DNA from: Crocinitomicaceae bacterium
GTDB taxonomy: Bacteria > Bacteroidota > Bacteroidia > Flavobacteriales_D > Parvicellaceae
NCBI GenBank assembly: GCA_018663635.1
Contig: JABJPZ010000265.1
Span: 1-33,805 of the forward strand
Direction of reading: 5' to 3'
DNA length: 33,805 nucleotides
In this document: positions 1 to 12,084 of the stretch, in pieces
Numbering within the stretch: the stretch's first letter is position 1
Layout of the letters: the number at the start of each line of letters is the position of its first letter
Position numbers and translations under genes: made by a program
The notes under the pieces: generated by a model
What the model saw: the letters and a program-made list of their open reading frames with translations, nothing else
What the model was told of the DNA's origin: nothing
The model's database searches: none

Positions 1-102
1 AAAGAGAACGAATACAATTAAAAGAATATGTTAATATTAAGGTTAAAATAAGAATGATTACGAGATCAATAATTGGCAATATTTTTTTTGCTAAAGAGTT
101 AA

Positions 103-2154
103 TTGAATAGGTTTGCTACAATGCCAATAATCTTGAATTATACTAGTATAATTATTCGTATCCTTTTTGTGGGTATACTAATCAGTATGTACAGTGTTCA
201 AGCGCAACAGGATGCAGTCATTAGTGCGTCTCAAAGAGTGCCGTTTAGTAAATCAAGAAATGCAGCTAAGCTGGCGAAAGAGCTAACGGGGCACCTAACA
301 AAAGAGGAAGACAAGGCACTGGCAGTTTATACTTGGGTAATCCATAATATTAAGTACGACATTAAACAAATGACTTTGAGTAAAGTCAAAGAACAATCCA
401 TTCAAAAAACACTAAGAAGAAGAAAAGGTGTTTGTATGCATTATGCTCAACTATTGAATGAACTGTATCAAGAAGCAGGTCTAAAATGTGAAAAAATTGA
501 TGGCAATGTAGATAGACAATTATGGACTTATGTGCATTCTAGTGCGTATCACGTTTCTGATCATTCATGGAATGGAATCCGAATAAATGGAGTTTGGCAG
601 TTAGTAGATGCTACTTTTGATGCGGGTTATGTCACGACTAGAGAGCGGAAGTTGGCTGCTCTTTTAAAACGAGTTCTTGGGATTCCGTATGTACGATATA
701 AGTTAGCCTTTATTCAAGAACCGACTTACCATAGATACAATATGGTTCCAGATGAAATGATCATAGATCATTTGCCAGATGCTCCATTTTGGCAGCTACT
801 GAATGTTCCGATGTCAATAGACACATTCAGATTGACTATGACAGAAAAAAAACGGTATATGCGATCAAGACCGAAGACCAGGAGTTTCTTCAATTTTGAA
901 GAAAAGATAAATCAATATCGTTTTGATGAATATAGCGCTCAATTATTAGGACTTTCTAATCTTGAATTTAGCGATACTAACTATTTTTCATTTGGTTTTG
1001 GTCAAGAGAATTATGTCCAACTTAATTTAAATAAGTATAACGATACCAAAGTAGAAGACCTTGAAGATTGCCTGATTCGATATGACGAATACGACACATT
1101 ATTTTATTTTATTGATACTTCAAAATCTGCATTTAAAAGGCAAAGTAAGGTTGAAAAAATCGTTCATAACGATTTAAACAAGCAAGAAAAAAGGCGGTAT
1201 AAATTGATTTTTAAACAAAACACCGATGTAATCAACCGCACGAACGCGTTCATACAAAAGGATACCAAGTATATTTTAAAACATAAAAGAGCCCGGAAAA
1301 AGACGATTGATAAAATTGAAAAGCTGACGGCAACGTGTGAAAAGTTAAAAGCGATGCAATTGAGGACAAAAACTTCTGAAGAAATATTGTCCAGGGCTGT
1401 AGTTGATATTGCTTTGAATTCATTTGCTGATAATGAAAAAAAATTGCAACAATTGTTTACTGCTAATGATAGTATCTACAGTTTTTTATTTGCAATTGAA
1501 AAGAAACTGTTTCCACTTTCTTCAAGAGTTCAAGATGCACTCATTGAACAAGCTAATAATACTGCTGAAGCAGAATTATGGCTTATTCAATTTTATGCTA
1601 AGTTCGATTCTATTTACTTCGAAACACGAAAAAGAGCAAAAATTTTTGATACAATACATCGAATCCAGCGAGATAGTCTTTTCCGGTTATTCAGTAAAAA
1701 TAGAAATGAATGTATTAACAGAGGTTACCGGAATATTGTTGAGATGAAAAAATTAATAAAGGCTAATCAGACAGTTTACACTGAGATGAGTCCATTTGTT
1801 GATGTTGATAATATGGGAGAATCTATACAGGTATTTAATCAACAAATTATCGAACAGTACCTGGCTCAAATCGATTGGTATAAAAAGATTGTAAACCAGA
1901 ACACCACTATTAATTGGTGGCTTAAAACAGACATAAAGAACCAAAAACAGCTCAAGGTAAATTACATTTGGGAAAAGAGAACAGAGTCGGCAAGAAGAAA
2001 AGCAAACCACCGTTTTGAGCGGTCCAGACATTTATACCGAATCCGAGAATTACATAAACATCAAACTATCCTGTCTGGGTATAAATTACTAATTCGAAAT
2101 AAATTAAAAGAAATTAAAATGGAGGTTAAAAAAAGAGAGAAACTAGAGAAATAA
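103..2154 (+). CDS. Transglutaminase-like (kyphoscoliosis peptidase-like) domain protein with long charged, probably helical C-terminal region
   Basis: N-terminal signal/TM segment; motif RRRKGVCMHYAQLLNELYQEAGL...HSWNGIRINGVWQLVDATFDAG gives Cys/His/Asp in transglutaminase-core order. The ORF track starts at a TTG (103); ATG at 121 is an alternative start. Confidence 0.8.
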   Translation: MNRFATMPIILNYTSIIIRILFVGILISMYSVQAQQDAVISASQRVPFSKSRNAAKLAKELTGHLTKEEDKALAVYTWVIHNIKYDIKQMTLSKVKEQSIQKTLRRRKGVCMHYAQLLNELYQEAGLKCEKIDGNVDRQLWTYVHSSAYHVSDHSWNGIRINGVWQLVDATFDAGYVTTRERKLAALLKRVLGIPYVRYKLAFIQEPTYHRYNMVPDEMIIDHLPDAPFWQLLNVPMSIDTFRLTMTEKKRYMRSRPKTRSFFNFEEKINQYRFDEYSAQLLGLSNLEFSDTNYFSFGFGQENYVQLNLNKYNDTKVEDLEDCLIRYDEYDTLFYFIDTSKSAFKRQSKVEKIVHNDLNKQEKRRYKLIFKQNTDVINRTNAFIQKDTKYILKHKRARKKTIDKIEKLTATCEKLKAMQLRTKTSEEILSRAVVDIALNSFADNEKKLQQLFTANDSIYSFLFAIEKKLFPLSSRVQDALIEQANNTAEAELWLIQFYAKFDSIYFETRKRAKIFDTIHRIQRDSLFRLFSKNRNECINRGYRNIVEMKKLIKANQTVYTEMSPFVDVDNMGESIQVFNQQIIEQYLAQIDWYKKIVNQNTTINWWLKTDIKNQKQLKVNYIWEKRTESARRKANHRFERSRHLYRIRELHKHQTILSGYKLLIRNKLKEIKMEVKKREKLEK

Positions 2155-2165
2155 AGCGATACTGG

Positions 2166-2474
2166 CTAGCAACCTTCGCCATATTCCACTTCTTTAACTT
2201 TGAAGTCTTCACCATACTTCACGACCTTAATTTTGTATTTTTCTCCGTAATCGACGACTTTCCATTTTCCAACTTTGTCTTCACCGTATTCAACGTACTT
2301 GATTTTTAAATTTTCTCCGTACTCAACAAACTTCACTTTATAGTCCTCACCGTATTCAACGAATTTTATTTTACCATAAACATGGCAGCCTTTATTTTCC
2401 GCATCACTTTTAAATGAAAAAAGGAGTATTGCACTAAAAAATAAAATAGCAATCGAGGGTAGAAGTTTTTTCAA
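2166..2474 (-). CDS. Small secreted repeat protein, six 11-aa KxKxVEYGEDx repeats; resembles DUF6150 / 7(1) septoil knot family
   Basis: Signal peptide MKKLLPSIAILFFSAILLFSFKSDA, then KIKFVEYGEDY-KVKFVEYGENL-KIKYVEYGEDK-VG-KWKVVDYGEKY-KIKVVKYGEDF-KVKEVEYGEGC. Start codon would be TTG. Family assignment is from memory of the repeat pattern. Confidence 0.75.
   Translation of the reverse strand: MKKLLPSIAILFFSAILLFSFKSDAENKGCHVYGKIKFVEYGEDYKVKFVEYGENLKIKYVEYGEDKVGKWKVVDYGEKYKIKVVKYGEDFKVKEVEYGEGC
2169..2372 (-). repeat. Six diverged 33-bp units encoding 11-aa repeats, with a 2-codon insert (Val-Gly) between units 3 and 4
   Basis: Repeat units counted directly in the translated 102-aa ORF (residues 35-102). 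Confidence 0.85.
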
Positions 2475-2554
2475 GGAAGAAAATTTAATAATGAAAAGGA
2501 AAGTTACTAAAAAAGCTAGAACGAGTCAATTCAATATAAAAAGAATGCTTTGGC

Positions 2555-4882
<2,328 letters not shown>

Positions 4883-6672
4883 CTAATAATCTAAATCAAG
4901 TTTTAATAAATCTTTTAGCTTATTTAGGGCTGGATTTTTTTCAGCTAATTTTTCGTATTTGTCACGAGTTGTGTATAGACTTTTACCAGTATGATCGCTG
5001 ATAATGATCGTTTCGATTTGAATTTCGTAGTTATTAAGCTCTTTTCGCAAGTAATTCAAAAAATGCAATTTTTCTCCTTGTAAAAGTTCTTCCTGAACCG
5101 AATTGTTGATTTTCAGCTCAATTATAAAATTTGGTTTAAGCACGGGTAAATGGCTCGTAATCGTTGCATGTAGGTTTGTTTTTCCTCCATTTTTTATTTT
5201 GTTGGCATAGCTGTTCCATTTAACCATGAGGTCATCAAAAGCAAATTTTTCTACAGGCTTATTTGTGTGCTCTTCTTTTTTTTCTTTCGCTTTTTCTGTG
5301 TCATTGTTATTTAACAAAGAAGTGATGGAGACAGAAGATCGATTTTTGCCAGATTTTTGTTTAAAAGAAGCAGAAGGGTTTACTTTTTTACTTCGATTTT
5401 CGTCAATTGTAATCCTGCGAGATATTTTTTTTGACTCATTAGGGTTTTCTTGATTGATAGCCAAAGTATTTTCTGACTCACTTTTGGATGATTCTTGTGT
5501 GGAAGCAGTTTCTTGATTGGTAGATTCGAGACTTTCGGTTGAAACTAGCTTGGATAAATCCGGAGGTAGAAGTGGAATTATTTTTGACCAGCTAAAGGTT
5601 GATCCTTTTTTTTTTCGTCCACCGAAGTGATTGAGCATAACTGCATCAAAGCAAGTTCGACTAATAACCGTTTATTTTTACTTGCTTTATAACTAAGGTC
5701 AGTCTTGTTTAGTAACTCAATTCCTTTCAATAAAAATCCATTAGGTGTTAGTGTGGATTGATCGAGGTATTGTTGTTTTAAATCTTCTGCAGCATCGAGT
5801 AAAGTAATCGTTGATTGGTCTTTGCTAACTAACAAATCTCTGAAATGCGCAGCTAATCCATTGATAAAATGTCGGCCATCAAAACCTTTGTTCAGCACTT
5901 CGTTTAACGACATTAGCGCCGAAGGAATTTGGTTTTCGATACAAATATCTGTTATCTTAAAGTAGTAGTCGTAATCTAAAATGTTGAGACTTTCAAGAAC
6001 GGAAGCGTAGGTAAGGTTTTTACCGGTAAAGGAGGCCAATTGATCAAACATAGATAATGCATCGCGCAGAGCACCATCCGCTTTCTGAGCAATAAGTGCC
6101 AGCGCTTTTGGTTCAGTACTAATTTCCTCTTTCTCTGCAATCGATTGTAAATGATTGGCGATGTCACTTGCCTGAATTCTGTTAAAGTCAAAAATTTGAC
6201 ATCGAGAAAGAATGGTAGGAATGATTTTATGTTTCTCAGTTGTCGCTAGAATGAAAATGGCATGAGGAGGAGGTTCTTCTAGGGTTTTAAGGAAAGCGTT
6301 AAATGCATTAGATGAAAGCATGTGAACTTCATCTATAATGTACACTTTGTAAGTGCCGTGCTGAGGTGGAATCCTAACCTGATCCGTTAATTGACGAATA
6401 TCATCAACCGAATTATTGGAAGCCGCATCCAATTCAAAAACATTGAATGCATGCTCGTTTAATTCTTTACCATCTTCCATGTTGATGGTTTTTGCAAAAA
6501 TCCTTGCACAAGTCGTTTTCCCAACACCTCTTGGCCCACAAAATAAATAAGCATGAGCTAATTTATTGGTGTTGATTGCATTAACGAGTGTTTCAGTAAT
6601 TGCACGTTGCCCAATTACACTCTCCCAAGCAGTTGGTCTGTATTTTCGTGCTGATACTATAAATTCACTCAT
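4883..6672 (-). CDS. dnaX: DNA polymerase III subunit gamma/tau; full-length tau requires a -1 shift at an A10 run (zero-frame product 364 aa, 6672..5578; shifted product 596 aa, to 4883)
   Basis: Walker A GPRGVGKTTCARIFAKT and VYIIDEVHMLS...FLKTLEEPP in the N-terminal ORF. The overlapping -1-frame ORF ends LAEKNPALNKLKDLLKLDLDY, as in Bacteroidota DnaX C-termini. The two ORFs overlap across GACGAAAAAAAAAAGGATCAACC. The length 6672..4883 plus one re-read base is 1791 nt, exactly 597 codons. Confidence 0.85.
5606..5615 (-). other. A10 homopolymer, candidate frameshift / transcriptional slippage site in dnaX
   Basis: Plus strand gatcc-TTTTTTTTTT-cgtcc. Zero frame GAC GAA AAA AAA AAG GAT...TAA stops after DQPLAGQK; the -1 frame CGA AAA AAA AAA GGA stays open to 4883. 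Confidence 0.75.
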
Positions 6673-6693
6673 TGATTAATGCAATGCTTTGTA

Positions 6694-6701
6694 CAAAGAT
6701 A
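6694..6701 (-). promoter_or_regulatory. Candidate -7 box TATCTTTG for dnaX
   Basis: Exact TAnnTTTG on the minus strand, 21 nt upstream of the dnaX ATG; overlaps palindrome CTTTGTACAAAG (6687-6698). Confidence 0.6.
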
Positions 6702-7003
6702 GAAATCTACTTTGCTAATGCTTGCTGCCAACAAAAGAAAAATCAACGAATTTTCAACCATGTTAATAACTGTGTAAAACAGACTATATAACCGAGGATT
6801 TTTGCCTTTTATAAAACACCATTACCGTTTTAACACAATATTTCGATCGAATAAATATTAAGTTAAAAGGTTTAGCTATTAATTGCCATTATTAAGTGAA
6901 ATCGGGACTTAGTTTTGCCTTGATTTGTGCCTGTTTTAGGTAGATTCGAGCGCTTCTGAAATAATTATGCTGTTGAATTGCAGAAATGAACAGGAAAAAG
7001 CCT

Positions 7004-7011
7004 TATATTTG
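7004..7011 (+). promoter_or_regulatory. Candidate -7 box TATATTTG for rpsF-rpsR-rplI
   Basis: Exact TAnnTTTG, 25 nt upstream of the ATG at 7037. Confidence 0.6.
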
Positions 7012-7036
7012 CCGCCAATTTCAATTATTTAAAATT

Positions 7037-7375
7037 ATGAATCGATACGAAACTGTTTTCATTTTAACTCCCGTTTTGTCTGAAGCTCAGACAAAGGAAG
7101 CAGCTGGTAAATTCGAAAAGATTTTGAAGGATGGAAAGGCAAAAATCAAGAACTCTGAATTTTGGGGTATGAGAAAATTGGCTTATCCAATACAGAAAAA
7201 GTCTACCGGATTCTATCAACTTGTGGAATTTGAAGCTTCGGGCGACGTGATAGAAAAACTAGAACTAGCCTTTAGAAGAGACGAAAGAATCTTAAGGTTC
7301 TTAACTGTAAAATTAGATAAGCACGCGATTACTTATGCGGCGAAGCGAATCAAAAGACTTGCTGAAAGCGCATAA
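7037..7375 (+). CDS. rpsF: 30S ribosomal protein S6
   Basis: [30 protein letters not shown]...[28 protein letters not shown] track start 6986 lies upstream of the likely promoter, so ATG 7037 is preferred. Confidence 0.95.
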   Translation: MNRYETVFILTPVLSEAQTKEAAGKFEKILKDGKAKIKNSEFWGMRKLAYPIQKKSTGFYQLVEFEASGDVIEKLELAFRRDERILRFLTVKLDKHAITYAAKRIKRLAESA

Positions 7376-7397
7376 CTAACCATTTAAAAATCTCATT

Positions 7398-7667
7398 ATG
7401 TCAGACAAACAATCAGAAATAAGGTACTTAACACCAATTAATATAGAAATTAAGAAGGATAAGTACTGTAGATTCCAGAAGTCGGGTATCAAATACATTG
7501 ATTTTAAAGACCCGAATTTCCTTTTAAAATTTGTTAATGAACAAGGAAAAATTCTTCCTAGAAGAGTTACAGGAACTTCATTAAAGTATCAACGAAAAGT
7601 GACTCAAGCTGTTAAAAGAGCGAGACACTTGGCATTAATGCCTTATGTAGGCGATATGTTGAAATAA
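7398..7667 (+). CDS. rpsR: 30S ribosomal protein S18
   Basis: [64 protein letters not shown] is canonical S18. Confidence 0.96.
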   Translation: MSDKQSEIRYLTPINIEIKKDKYCRFQKSGIKYIDFKDPNFLLKFVNEQGKILPRRVTGTSLKYQRKVTQAVKRARHLALMPYVGDMLK

Positions 7668-7681
7668 GAAGGAGAGAAATC

Positions 7682-8128
7682 ATGGACGTAATTCTTAAAA
7701 CAAATGTCGATTCTCTTGGAGAGAAAGACGAATTAGTATCAGTAAAGGCTGGCTATGGTAGAAACTATTTGATTCCTCAGGGAAAGGCGATTTTGGCAAC
7801 GGCTTCGGCAAGAAAAATGCACGAAGAAACGTTGAGACAGCGATCTCATAAGGCTTCAAAAATGTTAGAAGAAGCGAATGCGTTAGCAGAAAAGCTTCAA
7901 AACGTTACCATTAAAATTGGCGCTAAAGTAGGCGAAGCCGGTAAAATATTCGGTTCGGTTAATACAGTGCAATTGGCTGAAGCTCTCAAGGCTGAAGGTT
8001 TTCAAGTAGATAGAAAATCAATCAAGATGGAGAATGAATCAATTAAAGAAGTTGGTTCTTACAAAGCAACGGTTAAGCTTCAAAAAAATGTGTCAGTTGA
8101 CATCAGTTTTGAAGTTGTTGAAGAATAA
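7682..8128 (+). CDS. rplI: 50S ribosomal protein L9
   Basis: MDVILKTNVDSLGEKDELVSVKAGYGRNYLIPQGKAILAT is canonical L9; follows rpsF-rpsR. Confidence 0.96.
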   Translation: MDVILKTNVDSLGEKDELVSVKAGYGRNYLIPQGKAILATASARKMHEETLRQRSHKASKMLEEANALAEKLQNVTIKIGAKVGEAGKIFGSVNTVQLAEALKAEGFQVDRKSIKMENESIKEVGSYKATVKLQKNVSVDISFEVVEE

Positions 8129-8152
8129 ATTTTTAACGCTCTTAATATTTTT

Positions 8153-8180
8153 AAAGCATCCAAAAGGATGCTTTTTTTTT
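8153..8180 (+). terminator. Rho-independent terminator after rplI
   Basis: AAAGCATCC-AAAA-GGATGCTTT perfect stem followed by a T tract. Confidence 0.9.
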
Positions 8181-8354
8181 GCAATAACATTTAGCATAAG
8201 ATCATTCTTGAAAAGAAATATTATACAAATGTTCATCTTCCTAGTTAAAGGATTACCAATACTCAAGTCAATTTCTTAAATTCGTTACCCCAAATTCGGC
8301 AAAGAGCTACAAATTTGGTTTTGAAAATATTGTAATTAAAGTAATACAAAGTCT

Positions 8355-10628
8355 ATGGCGTTTGATATTGACATGATTAAGGAGGTATATGAAAAATTAC
8401 CGGTTAAAATTAATGCTGCGAGAGCAGTCTTGAATAAACCGTTAACGCTTGCCGAAAAAATATTGTATTCTCATTTGTGGGATGGTGCCGCAAAAAATGC
8501 TTTTCAGCGCGGAGAGTCTTATGTTGATTTTGCTCCTGATCGAGTGGCGATGCAAGATGCTACTGCGCAAATGGCGCTGCTTCAATTTATGCAAGCGGGG
8601 AAAAGTAAAGTAGCCGTTCCATCCACGGCTCATGCCGATCACCTCATTCAAGCCAGAATAGGGGCATCTAAAGATTTGCAAGAAGGCATCAATAAAAACA
8701 ATGAGGTGTTTAATTTCTTGAGTACAGTATGCAATAAATACGGTATTGGATTTTGGAAGCCGGGTGCAGGAATAATTCATCAAGTGGTTCTTGAAAATTA
8801 TGCATTTCCTGGAGGAATGATGATAGGTACGGATTCGCATACAGTAAATGCCGGAGGATTAGGAATGGTTGCCATTGGTGTCGGTGGAGCAGATGCAGTT
8901 GATGTAATGGCTGGAATGCCGTGGGAATTAAAGTTTCCAAAACTAATAGGTGTTAAATTAATTGGGAAATTAAACGGTTGGACAGCGCCAAAAGATGTGA
9001 TACTGAAAGTTGCTGGAATTTTAACTGTAAAAGGTGGTACTGGTTGTATTGTAGAGTATTTTGGTGAAGGAGCAGAATCGATGTCTTGCACTGGTAAGGG
9101 AACCATATGTAATATGGGTGCAGAAATTGGAGCAACTACTTCTACATTTGGATATGATGACTCGATGCGCAGGTATTTAAAAGCAACAGGTCGAAAAGAC
9201 GTCGTTGACTTAGCAGACACTGTTGCCGAGCACCTAACTGGTGATGAAGCCGTTTATGCTGACCCTGAGCAATATTTTGACCAAGTAATCGAAATAAATT
9301 TATCGGAATTAACGCCTCATGTTAACGGTCCATTTACACCAGATCTCGCTACTCCTGTGGCTGAAATGAAGACAAAAGCAAAAGAGAATGATTGGCCTGT
9401 TGATATTGAGTGGGCATTGATTGGTTCATGCACCAATTCTTCTTACGAGGATTTAACTAGAGCTGCTTCGATTGTAGATGATGCCGTAAGTAAAGGAGTA
9501 AAGCCAAAAGCTATATTGGGAATTAATCCGGGGTCTGAACAGGTTCGTTATACTGCAGAAAGAGATGGCTTGATGGACACCTTTAATAAGTTTGAATCAA
9601 CCAGAATATTTACCAATGCCTGTGGTCCTTGCATTGGTCAGTGGGATCGTGCTGGCGCAGATAAACAAGAAAAAAATTCTATTATCCACTCTTTCAATAG
9701 GAATTTTGCGAAACGCGCAGATGGCAACCCGAATACACATGCGTTTGTTGCTTCTCCAGAAATGGTGGCGGCTGTAGCAATTTCAGGCAGATTAGACTTT
9801 AATCCGTTAACCGATTCGTTAATTAATGAATCTGGAGAAGAAGTAATGCTAAAGGAACCGAATGGCTCTGAACTGCCTTCAGCAGGATTTGAAGTAGAGG
9901 ACAATGGTTATCAGGAACCGGCTCGAGATGGTAGCGGGATTGAAGTAACCGTTAATCCAAATTCAGAACGACTGCAACTTTTAACTCCTTTTGCAAAATG
10001 GGACGGGCAGAATATTGTTGGAATGAAGTTGTTGATTAAAGCTTTTGGCAAATGCACTACTGATCACATCTCAATGGCGGGCCCATGGTTGAGATACCGG
10101 GGCCATCTAGATAACATATCTAATAATTGTTTAATTGGGGCTGTAAATGCCTTTAACGATAAAACGAACAGTGTAAAAAATCAATTAACAGGAGATTATG
10201 GTGAAGTTCCAGCTACAGCAAGAGCGTACAAGGCTGCAGGAATTCCTTCTATTGTATTTGGTGATCACAACTATGGAGAAGGTTCATCCAGAGAACATGC
10301 AGCTATGGAGCCAAGACATCTTGGAGTGATGGCGGTAGTAGTAAAATCATTTGCCCGAATTCATGAAACTAATTTGAAGAAGCAAGGGATGCTCGGGTTG
10401 ACTTTTGACAACGAATCTGACTATGACAAAGTACAAGAAAATGATACTTTTAATTTTGTTGATCTAGATCAGTTTGCTGAAGGAAAACAACTCAATTTGG
10501 AACTGTCACATGCCAATGGAGATACAGAACGTATCGTGTTAAATCACACCTACAATTCTGCGCAAATCGAATGGTTTCGATTTGGATCAGCTCTCAATCA
10601 AATAAAACACGAATCAGGTGTTAATTAA
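8355..10628 (+). CDS. Aconitate hydratase (mitochondrial-like type)
   Basis: 757 aa; [73 protein letters not shown]. Confidence 0.96.
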   Translation: MAFDIDMIKEVYEKLPVKINAARAVLNKPLTLAEKILYSHLWDGAAKNAFQRGESYVDFAPDRVAMQDATAQMALLQFMQAGKSKVAVPSTAHADHLIQARIGASKDLQEGINKNNEVFNFLSTVCNKYGIGFWKPGAGIIHQVVLENYAFPGGMMIGTDSHTVNAGGLGMVAIGVGGADAVDVMAGMPWELKFPKLIGVKLIGKLNGWTAPKDVILKVAGILTVKGGTGCIVEYFGEGAESMSCTGKGTICNMGAEIGATTSTFGYDDSMRRYLKATGRKDVVDLADTVAEHLTGDEAVYADPEQYFDQVIEINLSELTPHVNGPFTPDLATPVAEMKTKAKENDWPVDIEWALIGSCTNSSYEDLTRAASIVDDAVSKGVKPKAILGINPGSEQVRYTAERDGLMDTFNKFESTRIFTNACGPCIGQWDRAGADKQEKNSIIHSFNRNFAKRADGNPNTHAFVASPEMVAAVAISGRLDFNPLTDSLINESGEEVMLKEPNGSELPSAGFEVEDNGYQEPARDGSGIEVTVNPNSERLQLLTPFAKWDGQNIVGMKLLIKAFGKCTTDHISMAGPWLRYRGHLDNISNNCLIGAVNAFNDKTNSVKNQLTGDYGEVPATARAYKAAGIPSIVFGDHNYGEGSSREHAAMEPRHLGVMAVVVKSFARIHETNLKKQGMLGLTFDNESDYDKVQENDTFNFVDLDQFAEGKQLNLELSHANGDTERIVLNHTYNSAQIEWFRFGSALNQIKHESGVN

Positions 10629-10761
10629 TAATTTTTAAAATAATTACTCAGTGTGTTAGTTACAATCTTATCGGCTGACATGAATAATAGTTGATTTGAA
10701 AATAGGTATTTGTGGCACGAAATGTGATATTTGCGACTTATCTATTAACAAAAATAAAAAA

Positions 10762-11376
10762 ATGAAAAAATTATTACTTTGTTTTATCGCTTCGGGGATG
10801 CTATTCTCGAGTTCTATAAACGCACAACGAGAACAAAATCAAGTTGTTGTTTCTGCTGGAATGGGATATTCGATTGGTCAATCAGTACTAAAGGCTCTTC
10901 TGAACGCTACTTTAGAAGCTTCAGGAACCAATACAGTTTCGTCTATTCCGATTATTAATGTAATGGCAGATTATGGAATTACAGAAAATTTCAGTTTAGG
11001 AGTTGCGTATTCGTTTAATAAGTTTTCTTGGTCTGATTCTAGTATTGATACTTCAGGAGTGATTTCATCAGTGGACTTATCGGCTGCAAGACACAATATT
11101 GGAGTACGACCTCTTTTCCACTTTGGAAATAACGAAAAAGTGGATTTATATACAGGGGCAAGGTTGGGCACCTCGATTTGGGCACTTTCGGGGTCAGCAA
11201 CAGATTCTCAAGGGAACTCTACTGGAGCATCCACAGATATTCCTACTGGAGTTGTGACCGTGCAAGCTTTATTTGGCGTAAGAACGTATTTTACAGACGT
11301 AATTGGAGCCAATTTTGAAGTAGGCATTGGTAATGCGCCCTATTTTGTTGCAGGTGGGTTATCGTTCAAATTTTAA
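10762..11376 (+). CDS. Secreted outer-membrane beta-barrel protein
   Basis: Signal peptide MKKLLLCFIASGMLFSSSINAQ; alternating barrel-like strands; C-terminal aromatic GGLSFKF. ORF track begins at 10696; ATG 10762 fits the signal peptide better. Confidence 0.7.
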   Translation: MKKLLLCFIASGMLFSSSINAQREQNQVVVSAGMGYSIGQSVLKALLNATLEASGTNTVSSIPIINVMADYGITENFSLGVAYSFNKFSWSDSSIDTSGVISSVDLSAARHNIGVRPLFHFGNNEKVDLYTGARLGTSIWALSGSATDSQGNSTGASTDIPTGVVTVQALFGVRTYFTDVIGANFEVGIGNAPYFVAGGLSFKF

Positions 11377-11431
11377 TATTTCTAAGGATAAGTTATCTTC
11401 ACTATTAAGACTTAACAAAATTTCAATTAAG

Positions 11432-11458
11432 AACCCGTGCTTGCACGGGTTTTTTTTG
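11432..11458 (+). terminator. Rho-independent terminator after the beta-barrel gene
   Basis: AACCCGTGC-TT-GCACGGGTT followed by T7 run. Confidence 0.9.
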
Positions 11459-11472
11459 TTTAATGGGTAATG

Positions 11473-12063
11473 TCAGGGAGTAACCAACTTGATTTTGGCT
11501 AAATAAGCATCCCAGTCCCAAACATAATTGCGCATGATGTCATCCAGTCGTTTCAATAAAATGGGATTTGGCGCTTTCATTTCACGAAAATATTCATCCT
11601 GAAATTGTGCAAGATTGTATTTGTAAAATACCGTTTTGGACATGCCATACAACACATTATTAGAGGGGTGATTTATGCGCCACATAAAATCTTCGTAGTT
11701 TTCTATGTGACCTTTAAACTCGTCGTATGTGGTGCCAAATACCTTAGCTAATTTTCGAACGATACATTTTCTTAGTAGCTGTTCTTCAGCAGTGCTGAAA
11801 TATCTGGAAAGAAAATTCAGATTTCCAACGATGACAACCATGAGGAAACGATCTGAATCAGTTGATGAAAAATTAGGTTTAGTCTCAAACTCAGGATCAG
11901 ATTTTAACAAGTCAGCAACGTCTTCGAAACTTGCGTCAACGGAATTAATTAGATTATTGACAAACACATTGGCCAAAGTATCTTCCGTGTACTTTTTTTT
12001 CCTGAACAATGTTTGTAACATGGTAGATGTTAAGTGTATGTCATCAAAAATAAAAACTGACAA
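11473..12063 (-). CDS. Hypothetical protein (about 180-196 aa), divergent from the RND efflux operon
   Basis: Long uninterrupted ORF with a candidate -7 box upstream. Track start is TTG; ATG at 12021 (MLQTLFRKKKYTED) is an alternative. No family recognised. Confidence 0.65.
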   Translation of the reverse strand: MSVFIFDDIHLTSTMLQTLFRKKKYTEDTLANVFVNNLINSVDASFEDVADLLKSDPEFETKPNFSSTDSDRFLMVVIVGNLNFLSRYFSTAEEQLLRKCIVRKLAKVFGTTYDEFKGHIENYEDFMWRINHPSNNVLYGMSKTVFYKYNLAQFQDEYFREMKAPNPILLKRLDDIMRNYVWDWDAYLAKIKLVTP

Positions 12064-12084
12064 GGTATTAACAGCCGTGCTTCA

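Noticed and set aside
1424-2031. 107-aa plus and 92-aa minus ORFs inside the transglutaminase-like gene
   Set aside because: Out-of-frame shadows of the 683-aa ORF with no domain signal.
4883-5638. Separate 251-aa gene starting MLNHFGGRKKKG
   Set aside because: Its start lies inside dnaX, its C-terminus matches Bacteroidota DnaX tails, and it overlaps the first ORF at an A10 run. It is better read as the -1-frame part of dnaX.
6702-7036. Long dnaX-rpsF intergenic region as an S6:S18-binding leader or small RNA
   Set aside because: The TATATTTG at 7004 predicts a leader of only about 20 nt, and I could not fold a convincing S6:S18 motif by eye.
8442-9220. Cluster of antisense ORFs within aconitase
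   Set aside because: Low-complexity translations mirroring a highly conserved coding gene; shadow ORFs.
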